From Thermoproteota archaeon (GTDB taxonomy: Archaea; Korarchaeota; Korarchaeia; Korarchaeales; Korarchaeaceae): DNA of 8,162 bases. Where the stretch lies: positions 1 to 8,162 of the forward strand of contig QMVZ01000070.1 of NCBI GenBank assembly GCA_003661365.1, given 5' to 3'. Shown piece after piece: positions 1 through 5,203 of the stretch. The notes under the pieces were generated by a model, which saw nothing but the letters and a program-made list of their open reading frames with translations, was not told the origin of the DNA and ran no database searches. The position numbers and the translations under genes were made by a program. The number at the start of each line of letters is the position of its first letter. Position 1 is the first letter of the stretch.

Positions 1-213
1 ATAGAAGAGAGAATAGATAGCTTCCTAAGGCTAAACGTTGCTAATAAGACTGAAAATGGGGTGATAGAGGTTGATCTTGCGAAAGCAGGATACGACAAAG
101 TTTTAGGGATGGGAAGACTTAGTTCTCCCATAATAGTTAAGTGTAAGGCTTTCTCAGAAAGTGCTATAAGAAAGATTGAGGAAGTTGGCGGGAAGGCCAT
201 CATAGCCAAATGA
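1..213 (+). CDS. rpl15: Large ribosomal subunit protein uL15, C-terminal part (5' end outside window)
   Basis: The frame is open from base 1 to the TGA at 211-213 and gives the last 70 residues; the start lies beyond the left edge. The visible part contains the stretch GYDKVLGMGRL followed by a beta-rich segment and the ending KIEEVGGKAIIAK. These match the C-terminal domain of archaeal and eukaryotic uL15 (family knowledge), where a conserved V-x-L-x-x-x-G-Y-x-K-V-L-G-x-G motif leads into the helix that ends with E-x-x-G-G-K. uL15 is a 50S protein that binds 23S rRNA late in assembly. It lies directly upstream of secY, as at the end of the archaeal S10/spc cluster, with only 10 nt between its stop and the secY start, so the two are almost certainly co-transcribed. 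The secY ribosome binding site begins right at this stop codon. Confidence 0.93.
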   Translation: MEERIDSFLRLNVANKTENGVIEVDLAKAGYDKVLGMGRLSSPIIVKCKAFSESAIRKIEEVGGKAIIAK

Positions 214-220
214 GGTGGTG
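213..220 (+). promoter_or_regulatory. Shine-Dalgarno site that fixes a TTG start for secY
   Basis: The purine-rich AGGTGGTG overlaps the last base of the uL15 stop codon and ends three bases before the TTG at 224. Its GGTG core is the usual archaeal anti-16S match. No ATG or GTG in the secY frame lies near it, so it supports the rare TTG codon as the true start. Confidence 0.6.
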
Positions 221-223
221 TAG

Positions 224-1630
224 TTGAGTGTTAGGAACATCATTTTTCTCATTAATAAAGGTATACCAACAGTGGAAAGACCCAAACAACGTCCTTCCCT
301 TAAAGAGAGAATGATATGGACTGGTTTAGTGCTTATTGTATATTATCTACTTTCAAACATCCCTCTTTGGGGTGTTCCGGAGACAAGATATGATTATCTT
401 AGAGAATTGCGGCTAATTTTCGCTGGTTCGTTCGGAAGTTTAATAGAGCTTGGTATTGGACCAATTGTTACCGCAGGCATAGTGATAGAGTTATTGGTAG
501 GTAGCGGCATCATAGGACTGGATTTAACTGATCCTGAGGATAGAAGATTCTTTCAGGCAATTCAACGAGTACTTTCCATAGTGCTCATAGTGACCTACAG
601 TGTTTTCTACGTTATAGGCGGTAGATTTGGTGCCATGCAGCTAAGTAAGAACCTTTTAGTTATCGCTCAGCTGGCCTTAGGAAGCTTAATGCTAATGATG
701 CTTGATGATTTGGTGAGTAAATGGGGAATAGGTAGTGGTATCAGCCTATTTATACTTGCTGGTGTGACTACAGGTGTCTTTTGGAACATTTTTGCTCCTC
801 CTAACATTAAAGTGCCTGAGACTGGGCGTGTTGTTGGAGTTCTGTCAGCATTATTTATAGAGAAATCGGGAGCAATATATAGGGCAGGTTTACCTGATTT
901 AATTGGTCTAGCCTCTACCGTCATTGTAATACTTATTGTAGTAATCACTTATGGAATCAGAGTTAATGTTCCAATCAGTCACACCCTTATGAGGGGGCAA
1001 AGAACGAGATATCCAATTAGGCTGCTTTACGTTAGCAATGTTCCAATAATATTTGCTCTGGCTCTAATGGGGGACATAGACTTAATAGCTAAAATAATCT
1101 GGTCAAGATTCTCAGAAAGCGCGACAGGATGGCAACAAACCTTAATGAGCATATTAGGTACTTTTGAACTAGATCCTAGAGGACAACCAATCCCTGTCGG
1201 TGGATTGGCTTATTATATTGCAACACCACGAGGTCCAACCGATATAATTCAGGACCCCCTCCGATCCCTCATTTACCTTGCCATAATGGTTGGTTCTAGC
1301 GTTATATTTGCAAAGATTTGGGTTATAACTGCAGGAATGGATCCTGAAAGTGTGTCGCGACAGCTTGTTGAACAGGGATTGGTTCTACCAGGAAGGAGAG
1401 CAAGTTCTAAGGTCATAGCTAAAGTGATTGAAGATTACATAGAGAGCGTAACCATCCTTGGAGGGGCTCTAGTTGGCCTTCTTGCAGCAGGAGCTAATTT
1501 TGCTGGAGCCATAGGCACGGGCAGCGGGTTGCTGCTTGGAGTAACAATTACAATCTCGTTCTATGAAGTCATTGCTAGAGAAAGGATGTTAGAATTATAT
1601 CCCAGGCTCAAAGCATTCCTTGGAGTTTAG
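224..1630 (+). CDS. secY: Preprotein translocase subunit SecY (Sec61 alpha)
   Basis: This is the pore-forming subunit of the SecYEbeta translocon in the cytoplasmic membrane. It passes unfolded proteins across the membrane or opens sideways to release membrane segments. The product is 468 aa, a normal archaeal length. About ten hydrophobic segments can be placed near residues 31-48, 68-95 (plug and TM2), 116-133, 143-160, 172-190, 228-246, 266-284, 346-368, 407-426 and 431-450. Recognisable family features are the N-terminal amphipathic stretch ending in RPSLKERMIWT, the TM2 region GSLIELGIGPIVTAG, the loop-TM7 signature YPIRLLYVSNVPIIFA, the basic cytosolic loop after TM8 (residues 370-400) that contacts the ribosome, and GSGLLLGVTI in TM10. 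The start is TTG, chosen because a GGTGGT ribosome site precedes it and the N-terminus matches the family. It is the second gene of the operon after uL15; the next gene starts 15 nt downstream. No adenylate kinase gene follows, unlike in many archaea. Confidence 0.97.
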   Translation: MSVRNIIFLINKGIPTVERPKQRPSLKERMIWTGLVLIVYYLLSNIPLWGVPETRYDYLRELRLIFAGSFGSLIELGIGPIVTAGIVIELLVGSGIIGLDLTDPEDRRFFQAIQRVLSIVLIVTYSVFYVIGGRFGAMQLSKNLLVIAQLALGSLMLMMLDDLVSKWGIGSGISLFILAGVTTGVFWNIFAPPNIKVPETGRVVGVLSALFIEKSGAIYRAGLPDLIGLASTVIVILIVVITYGIRVNVPISHTLMRGQRTRYPIRLLYVSNVPIIFALALMGDIDLIAKIIWSRFSESATGWQQTLMSILGTFELDPRGQPIPVGGLAYYIATPRGPTDIIQDPLRSLIYLAIMVGSSVIFAKIWVITAGMDPESVSRQLVEQGLVLPGRRASSKVIAKVIEDYIESVTILGGALVGLLAAGANFAGAIGTGSGLLLGVTITISFYEVIARERMLELYPRLKAFLGV

Positions 1631-1645
1631 TGAGAGGGGATTTCA

Positions 1646-2149
1646 ATGAAACTTGACTGGATTGTATTTCCTCCTGGTTCTTTCGCTTTCCTGACACTAT
1701 TAGCTTTTCTGATCTCACTTTTTGTTCAGCTAGTTAACAAGAAGACTGTGGATTACCAAAAACTGAGAAGATTGAACCTCATCCAAAAGGAGTATTATGA
1801 ACTACAAAGGGAATTTCTTCGTACGGGCGATAAAAAGATAAAGAAGAAAATGGAAAAGCTAAAGCCCGACGTAGATAGAGCTAGAGCTGAAAGCTTTAGC
1901 ATGACCATGAAGCCAATGTTGTATACAACACTACCATTGCTACTAATTTGGCAATTATTGAATCCTTTATATAGAGACATTCCTATCGTTAGACTTCCCT
2001 TGGAATTTCCATTCTTAAGTTTATTTAGGAGAGATAGTCCTCTACCTACAAATGTGCTTGGGTATATTAGCTACTATATGTTAGTGTCATACCTTTTCTC
2101 ATTCATACTCCAAAAGGTATTGGGCACAACTCTGGAGGTTGAGCGATAA
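1646..2149 (+). CDS. EMC3/TMCO1-type membrane protein (DUF106, Oxa1 superfamily)
   Basis: This 167-aa protein has a hydrophobic segment near residues 11-30, a charged helical, probably coiled-coil stretch at 36-84 rich in K and E, then further membrane segments near 91-108 and 136-158. That layout is typical of the archaeal DUF106 family, the prokaryotic relatives of EMC3, TMCO1 and Get1 in the Oxa1/YidC superfamily. The family is thought to help insert membrane proteins at the ribosome-translocon junction. The Sx(S/T)MxMKPM motif around residues 84-91 before the second membrane segment is characteristic. The position next to secY and among ribosomal protein genes supports a role in co-translational insertion. 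A GAGGGGAT ribosome site at 1634-1641 supports the ATG. The stop codon overlaps the eL34 start by one base (TAATG), so translation is probably coupled. The exact substrate is not known. Confidence 0.87.
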   Translation: MKLDWIVFPPGSFAFLTLLAFLISLFVQLVNKKTVDYQKLRRLNLIQKEYYELQREFLRTGDKKIKKKMEKLKPDVDRARAESFSMTMKPMLYTTLPLLLIWQLLNPLYRDIPIVRLPLEFPFLSLFRRDSPLPTNVLGYISYYMLVSYLFSFILQKVLGTTLEVER

Positions 2150-2472
2150 TGAGGATAATCGAGCTTAATGTTAGAGGAACCAGGAGGAGGCTGAAAAAGA
2201 GAAGAGTAGCCGTTAGAACACCGGGTGGTAAAGTAGTCTATCACTACAAGGCAAAGCGGCATGGACCAGCTAGATGTGCTATTTGTAAAAAACCTCTTAA
2301 CGCTACACCCACAGGTCCTAGGTCCTTTATGAAGAAATTACCAAAGAGTAAAAAACGCCCTAACAGACCATACGGTGGTTACCTCTGTCCATCATGTTTT
2401 CGAAAAATCGTTCTAAAGGAAGCACTTAGAGAAGGGGAAATCCTAATAAAAGGAGGAATTTCAGTTACATAA
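2149..2472 (+). CDS. rpl34e: Large ribosomal subunit protein eL34
   Basis: This 107-aa basic protein has two CxxC pairs, Cys43/Cys46 and Cys80/Cys83, that form a zinc-binding site. Family landmarks are VRTPGGKVVYHYK near residue 22, ARCAICKKPLN around the first pair, and YGGYLCPSCFR around the second. eL34 is found in archaea and eukaryotes but not bacteria, and sits on the 60S/50S rRNA surface. The N-terminus differs somewhat from the common start of the family, with an added MRIIELNVRG stretch before the basic RRRLKKRR segment, but the ATG is supported by GGAGGTT at 2134-2140 inside the preceding gene. In many archaea a cytidylate kinase gene lies between this gene and eL14; here only 23 nt separate them. 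Confidence 0.95.
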   Translation: MRIIELNVRGTRRRLKKRRVAVRTPGGKVVYHYKAKRHGPARCAICKKPLNATPTGPRSFMKKLPKSKKRPNRPYGGYLCPSCFRKIVLKEALREGEILIKGGISVT

Positions 2473-2495
2473 AGCTTGTGTAGGAGGAATGTGAT

Positions 2496-2765
2496 ATGGG
2501 TCTAATAGAGGTCGGACGTGTTTGTATCAAAACAGCTGGAAGAGAAGCTGGTAAGAAATGCGTTGTGGTTAAAATAATTGACAAGAACTTCGTAGAAATA
2601 ACAGGACCTAAAGAGCTAACGGGTGTCCGCCGGAGAAGGGTAAACGTAAAGCATCTCCTTCCACTTCCGCTGAAAATTGATATTTCAGAAGACGCTGAAG
2701 ACTCAGAGGTGCTGGAAGCCTTGAAATCAACAGATCTTTACAAGGAAATTGTAAAAGCAGAGTAG
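2496..2765 (+). CDS. rpl14e: Large ribosomal subunit protein eL14
   Basis: The product is an 89-aa KOW/SH3-like protein with the eL14 opening (IEVGRVCIKTAGREAGKKCVVV), followed by NFVEITGPKELTGVRRRRVN and HLLPLP, all diagnostic of the family. The rest is a short acidic helical tail (residues 62-89). It is a 50S component shared by archaea and eukaryotes. The length agrees with archaeal members, which lack the long eukaryotic extension. A strong GGAGG at 2483-2487 sits eight bases before the ATG. The stop is 15 nt from the cbf5 start, and the eL34-eL14-Cbf5 order is conserved in archaea, which supports one transcript. Confidence 0.95.
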   Translation: MGLIEVGRVCIKTAGREAGKKCVVVKIIDKNFVEITGPKELTGVRRRRVNVKHLLPLPLKIDISEDAEDSEVLEALKSTDLYKEIVKAE

Positions 2766-2780
2766 GGAGAAAGTGATTGA

Positions 2781-3788
2781 ATGGAGGAGGAACTAATTGT
2801 AAAACGGGACTGTGAGCCTGGACCTCATGGATTTTACCCAGATAACAGGCCTTTGAATCTGTACCTTAATCATGGAGTCATAAATTTAGACAAACCTCGA
2901 GGACCTACCTCTTATGCGGTTACTCAAAAGATCAGGAGGATCCTAAAATTCTCTGGTAAAGTAGGGCACAGTGGGACCCTGGTGACCTCTTAATCATGAT
3001 TAAGAGGTCGGGGAGATCCCAAAGTAAGCGGAGTATTGCCCATTTTATTGGAAAGAGCCACAAGAATAGCAAAGCTGCTAACGAAAGCCGGTAAAGAGTA
3101 TGTTGGAGTTCTCTACCTTCATGGTGAAGTTCCTGATGAAGCATTACATTCGGCGCTGGAGGAATTCACCGGTTTGATCTTTCAGAGACCCCCGATTAAG
3201 TCCACAGTAAAGAGAAGACTTAGGACTAGGCGAGTTCATGAAATAGAGTTCATTGAAAGATGTGGTAGGTATGTCCTCCTTAGAATCTCTGTAGAGGCAG
3301 GAACCTACATAAGAAAATTGTTTCATGATATAGGAGAGTTCTTAGGATGTGGAGCAAGTATGAGAGAGCTTAGACGTATTAGAGCAGGTCCTCTGACAGA
3401 AACCAGCAGTATTACCCTTCAAGAGTTGGAGAGAGCTTTTATAATGTGGGAAAATACGGGTAATGAGGCCTATCTGAGGGAGAAAATAATTCCCTTAGAG
3501 CATGTAGTGGCGCAGCTTTTACCTAAACTCATCGTTAAAGACACAGCAGTAGCAGCAATAGCACATGGTGCCAGTGTTAAAGCCCCTGGAATCTGTGCAT
3601 TCTCTAAAAATATGAAGAGAAATGATTCTATTGGAATCTTCACCCTTAAGGGTGAATTAATTGCTCTGGGTAGAGTTTTAGTTAGCTCAGAAGAACTTAT
3701 TGAGTTAGAAAGAGGAGTTGTGGCCGAACCTACGAGAGTAATCATGGATAGAAACTTATATCCTGCTCTTTGGAAAAAGGATGAATAA
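2781..3788 (+). CDS. cbf5: Cbf5/dyskerin, tRNA/rRNA pseudouridine synthase, interrupted by an intron
   Basis: Cbf5 is the catalytic subunit of box H/ACA ribonucleoproteins; it converts selected uridines in rRNA to pseudouridine and can also modify tRNA U55. Exon 1 is 2781-2982 and exon 2 is 3016-3788; joined they encode 324 aa, a normal archaeal length. Seen in the spliced product: motif I GVINLDKPRGPTSYAV (residues 32-47), motif II GHSGTLDPKVSGVLP (62-76) with catalytic Asp68, the KEYVGVLYLHGEV strand (94-106), the VEAGTYIRKLFHDIG helix (160-174) and a PUA RNA-binding domain at about 236-314. The Asp68 codon is split, with G from exon 1 and AT from exon 2. Unspliced, translation stops at the TAA 2991-2993 after 70 residues, before the catalytic site is complete. 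The intron is 33 nt, so both exons lie in the same frame in DNA. Loss of function by mutation is unlikely, because removing the hairpin restores the motif exactly. A purine-rich stretch at 2764-2773 precedes the ATG. Confidence 0.95.
2983..3015 (+). other. Archaeal bulge-helix-bulge intron in cbf5 mRNA (33 nt)
   Basis: The sequence around both junctions folds into the canonical motif cut by the archaeal splicing endonuclease. The outer exon-exon helix pairs 2972-2976 (TGGGA) with 3017-3021 (TCCCA). The 4-bp central helix pairs 2977-2980 (CCCT) with 3010-3013 (GGGG), including one G-U pair. The two 3-nt bulges are GGT (2981-2983) and AGA (3014-3016). The inner stem starts at G2984-C3009. Cutting each bulge after its second base gives exon ends at 2982 and 3016, and joining these yields CTG GAT CCC, the L-D-P of the TruB-family catalytic motif. 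The intron contains an in-frame TAA at 2991-2993. Introns at this place in cbf5 are known from many Crenarchaeota; ligation is by the tRNA ligase RtcB. Confidence 0.95.
2984..3009. repeat. Perfect 26-nt palindrome forming the intron hairpin
   Basis: The arms are GACCTCTTAATCA and its exact reverse complement, with no spacer, so the DNA is a perfect two-fold palindrome. In RNA it folds to a stem of about 11 bp with a tetraloop (CATG) or similar closing loop. It supplies the inner helix of the splicing motif. All but 7 of the 33 intron bases belong to it, so the intron is close to a minimal self-paired insert. Confidence 0.93.
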
Positions 3789-3796
3789 TTTTTTTA
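3789..3796 (+). promoter_or_regulatory. T-tract after cbf5: possible terminator, or TATA-like element for the tRNAs
   Basis: Seven T residues (3789-3795) followed by A start right after the cbf5 stop. A T-run is the usual intrinsic termination signal in archaea. The same bases lie about 24-31 nt upstream of the first tRNA base, the right distance for a weak TATA box. The sequence alone does not decide between the two roles, and both may apply. Confidence 0.4.
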
Positions 3797-3819
3797 GCAC
3801 TGAACTCCTTCCTGATGTA

Positions 3820-3908
3820 GCCGGGGTGCCCTAGTCCGGTAGGGGGTCGGCCTGCTAAGCCGATGGCCCGTTCGGGCCGCGCGGGTTCAAATCCCGCCCC
3901 CGGCGCCA
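3820..3908 (+). tRNA. tRNA-Ser (anticodon GCU), CCA encoded
   Basis: The acceptor stem pairs GCCGGGG (3820-3826) with CCCCGGC (3898-3904), followed by discriminator G3905 and an encoded CCA (3906-3908). The anticodon stem TCGGC/GCCGA closes the loop CTGCTAA (3852-3858) with anticodon GCT at 3854-3856, reading AGU and AGC. A long variable arm (3865-3878, GGCCC paired with GGGCC) marks it as a class II tRNA, consistent with serine. The T arm is GCGGG-TTCAAAT-CCCGC (3881-3897). There is no intron. Stems are almost wholly G-C, as expected in a thermophile. The next tRNA starts three bases after the CCA. Confidence 0.96.
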
Positions 3909-3911
3909 GTT

Positions 3912-3983
3912 GGGCCGGTGGTCTAGTGGTATGACGCCGCCCTTACGAGGCGGAGGTCGAGGGTTCGATTCCCTCCCGGCCCA
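3912..3983 (+). tRNA. tRNA-Val (anticodon UAC), CCA not encoded
   Basis: The acceptor stem pairs GGGCCGG (3912-3918) with CCGGCCC (3976-3982), and A3983 is the discriminator. The anticodon stem CCGCC/GGCGG encloses CTTACGA (3942-3948) with anticodon TAC at 3944-3946, reading GUA and probably GUG. The T arm is GAGGG-TTCGATT-CCCTC (3959-3975). The variable loop is short (class I) and no intron is present. The bases after the discriminator are CTA, so the CCA end must be added by the CCA-adding enzyme, unlike in the tRNA-Ser three bases upstream. The two genes are probably cut from one precursor. Confidence 0.96.
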
Positions 3984-4019
3984 CTATCAATAAAGTTGGA
4001 TGTTAATGGTGATGAATGA

Positions 4020-4307
4020 ATGGTGAGATACTCGATTGAAAAGCTAGCTCATAAGACAGTTGTTACCGATAAAGGAGCTGTAATAGGTAAAGTCGTCGAT
4101 TTGATATGTGATGAATTATCCGGTAAGATGCTGTCAATCATAGTTGAAGAGATAAAGGGTTCGGAAAAATCAATCACAAGGCTCCTAATGAAGGATGCTG
4201 AGGGAAATTTGTTGCTTCCATATAATACAGTAAGTAGCATTGGAGACATGGTAGTTGTCAGCGAGAAGTTATTGCAAGTATATGCGGCCACCAAGAGAGG
4301 AGGGTAA
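4020..4307 (+). CDS. Stand-alone PRC-barrel domain protein
   Basis: The 95-aa product is essentially one PRC-barrel: VVTDKGAVIGKVVDLICDE (residues 15-33) is the conserved first beta-hairpin with the G-x-x-(I/L)-G-x-V-x-D pattern, and LLPYNTVSSIGDMVVVSE (65-82) is the closing strand pair with the P-Y-x-x-V-x-x-I-G-D signature. The domain was named after the photosynthetic reaction centre H subunit and also occurs in RimM, which assists 16S rRNA maturation; small archaeal single-domain members are common but mostly of unknown role. The ATG is preceded by GGTGAT at 4008-4013. Out-of-frame ATGs at 4012 and 4016 make the start region look crowded, but no earlier in-frame start exists. It lies 36 nt after tRNA-Val and ends 2 nt from a convergent gene. 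Domain call confident, function not. Confidence 0.85.
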   Translation: MVRYSIEKLAHKTVVTDKGAVIGKVVDLICDELSGKMLSIIVEEIKGSEKSITRLLMKDAEGNLLLPYNTVSSIGDMVVVSEKLLQVYAATKRGG

Positions 4308-4309
4308 AT

Positions 4310-4660
4310 CTAGACTTCATGCAATCTTCTCGTAGCTATTATGGTATTAATCTCTGAAAACATTAGCCTAGTACATATTGCCGAAAGAAGTAAAATTTGG
4401 TAAAACTCGTTCGATGGTTCCTTTGTGACATGTACAATGGGGTTTTTGATCATTCTAATGGCGGCCTTCCATAAAGTCGATTCTCTAGTCCATGTTAGAG
4501 ACTGTAAGAATGATAGAACTTGCTTATCTATTTCTAATCTTAGTTTAGATATTTCTCTTTGAGAATTAGTGTTTTCAAGGATTCTCGCTGTCTGTCTTTT
4601 AAGTTGATTATGAGCAAAAAGCAATCGTGTAAGATCACTGTGTCTAAAATAGGAGTTCAT
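4310..4660 (-). CDS. Small helical protein of unknown function
   Basis: The 116-aa product is not one I recognise. It is predicted to be mostly alpha-helical and rather basic, with a charged, possibly coiled-coil stretch at about residues 18-50 and a more hydrophobic C-terminal helix (about 87-105). There is no signal peptide, no clear membrane span and no cysteine cluster. Evidence that it is real: it fills the only long gap between firm genes, Arg is encoded mostly by AGA as in neighbouring genes, the stop lies 2 nt from the convergent PRC-barrel gene, and a TATA-like box sits about 29 nt upstream of the ATG with no ribosome site, the pattern of a leaderless archaeal gene. Against it: no family match, and there is little but length to judge by. 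If it is not a gene, 4308-4741 would be 434 bases without any. Confidence 0.58.
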   Translation of the reverse strand: MNSYFRHSDLTRLLFAHNQLKRQTARILENTNSQREISKLRLEIDKQVLSFLQSLTWTRESTLWKAAIRMIKNPIVHVTKEPSNEFYQILLLSAICTRLMFSEINTIIATRRLHEV

Positions 4661-4684
4661 TTAGAAGGTAAAATGAGTTTTCTA

Positions 4685-4693
4685 CTTTTTAAG
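4685..4693 (-). promoter_or_regulatory. TATA-like box for the minus-strand unknown gene
   Basis: On the minus strand the sequence reads CTTAAAAAG, preceded by AGGTCT. Its centre is about 29 nt upstream of the ATG at 4660, so transcription would begin at or next to the start codon. No Shine-Dalgarno motif lies between, which fits a leaderless message. Confidence 0.5.
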
Positions 4694-4704
4694 AGACCTT
4701 GCCC

Positions 4705-4719
4705 GAGGAAAGTTTAAGA
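4705..4719 (+). promoter_or_regulatory. BRE/TATA promoter for the Rpo8 gene
   Basis: Purine-rich GAGGAAA at 4705-4711 (BRE-like) is followed by GTTTAAGA at 4712-4719 (TATA-like). The TATA centre is about 26 nt upstream of GTG 4742 and 29 nt upstream of ATG 4745, so the message is likely leaderless or nearly so. It faces away from the TATA-like box of the minus-strand gene, some 25 bp to the left. Confidence 0.55.
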
Positions 4720-4722
4720 ATT

Positions 4723-4734
4723 CAAGAACTCTTG
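4723..4734. repeat. Short inverted repeat between the Rpo8 TATA box and start codon
   Basis: CAAGA and TCTTG are separated by two bases (AC). The repeat sits just after the TATA-like box and before the start codon, where a repressor could block polymerase. With 5-bp arms it could also be chance. Confidence 0.25.
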
Positions 4735-4744
4735 CAGGTAGGTG

Positions 4745-5098
4745 ATGGACTTACAAGTAAAGATAACAAAAATTGAATTTGACAAAGCACAAACAGTTCA
4801 TCGTTATTATATGACCAGCAAGGTAGCTGATGTTGTAATTGAACTTCCTAAAACTTTTAGGAAGTTCAAAACGGGCGCTGAAGGGAAAATTTCTCTTTTA
4901 ACTTCTGAGAACGTGGGTGAGGCGTGTGAAAACGGTATTTTTCTTCATGGCAGGGTTCTCTCTCTCCAAGATGAAAACAAGAAGGCTATTTTGTCTTTTG
5001 GGGGACTAATAGCCCTAATTACAATGAAGAGCGGAGATCTTTCAGCTATCTCGGAAGGTTTAAGTGTTTATTTGTGCATAACAGGATTCGAAACTTAG
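4745..5098 (+). CDS. rpoG: DNA-directed RNA polymerase subunit Rpo8 (RpoG, Rpb8-like)
   Basis: The 117-aa product has the compact beta-rich pattern of Rpb8. The strongest signature is ILSFGGLIALITMKSGDLSA at residues 82-101 followed by a closing strand VYLCITGFE, which lines up with the SYGGLLMRL...VYLLMKKL ending of eukaryotic Rpb8. Upstream, VVIELPKTFRKFKTGAEGKI (30-49) and GIFLHGRVLS (64-73) resemble the two halves of the OB-like barrel. Among archaea, Rpo8 is known from Crenarchaeota, Korarchaeota and relatives but not Euryarchaeota, which helps place the organism. It binds the funnel side of the largest subunit. ATG 4745 is preferred; GTG 4742 directly before it would add one Met. There is no ribosome site within normal distance apart from the weak GGTAGG at 4737-4742, consistent with leaderless initiation from the promoter upstream. 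Confidence 0.8.
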   Translation: MDLQVKITKIEFDKAQTVHRYYMTSKVADVVIELPKTFRKFKTGAEGKISLLTSENVGEACENGIFLHGRVLSLQDENKKAILSFGGLIALITMKSGDLSAISEGLSVYLCITGFET

Positions 5099-5135
5099 TG
5101 AAACTATTTCTTAGGGGACTCTAATCGCTTATAGT

Positions 5136-5147
5136 CAATTAAAATTG
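5136..5147. repeat. AT-rich inverted repeat upstream of the TFB-like gene
   Basis: CAATT and AATTG are separated by AA. The repeat lies in the 105-nt gap after the Rpo8 gene and about 12 nt upstream of a TATA-like element, where a regulator or the BRE/TATA machinery could bind. Apart from this and the TATA-like site, the gap shows no RNA gene or strong terminator. Confidence 0.25.
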
Positions 5148-5158
5148 TTTGTTAGGTC

Positions 5159-5166
5159 CTATAAGT
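5159..5166 (+). promoter_or_regulatory. Possible TATA box of the TFB-HerA-like pair
   Basis: CTATAAGT is the best TATA match before the TFB-like gene. It would place the transcription start near 5189, leaving a leader of about 15 nt without a clear ribosome site. A two-codon upstream frame (ATG TTA TAA at 5195-5203) lies in it just before the real ATG. Confidence 0.4.
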
Positions 5167-5203
5167 ACAAAAATCGCATCGGGCTAGATAATACGATGTT
5201 ATA

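Noticed and set aside
2932..3144. Minus-strand open frame across the cbf5 intron
   Set aside because: It runs antisense to well-supported coding sequence, has no promoter or ribosome site, and its product resembles nothing known. The intron palindrome simply lacks stops on this strand.
2781..3788. cbf5 as a frameshifted or nonsense-mutated pseudogene, or as two separate genes
   Set aside because: Both exons are in the same frame, the insert is a perfect hairpin with canonical splice bulges, and its removal restores the catalytic motif exactly. The second part has no credible start at its own 5' end.
4009..4015. GTGATGA resembling a box C of a C/D sRNA
   Set aside because: No convincing box D (CTGA) or D'/C' pair follows at the usual distance, and the motif is explained as the ribosome site of the PRC-barrel gene.
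4049..4294. Minus-strand open frame under the PRC-barrel gene
   Set aside because: It is fully antisense to a recognisable domain protein and has a low-complexity Ser/Thr-rich translation typical of shadow frames.
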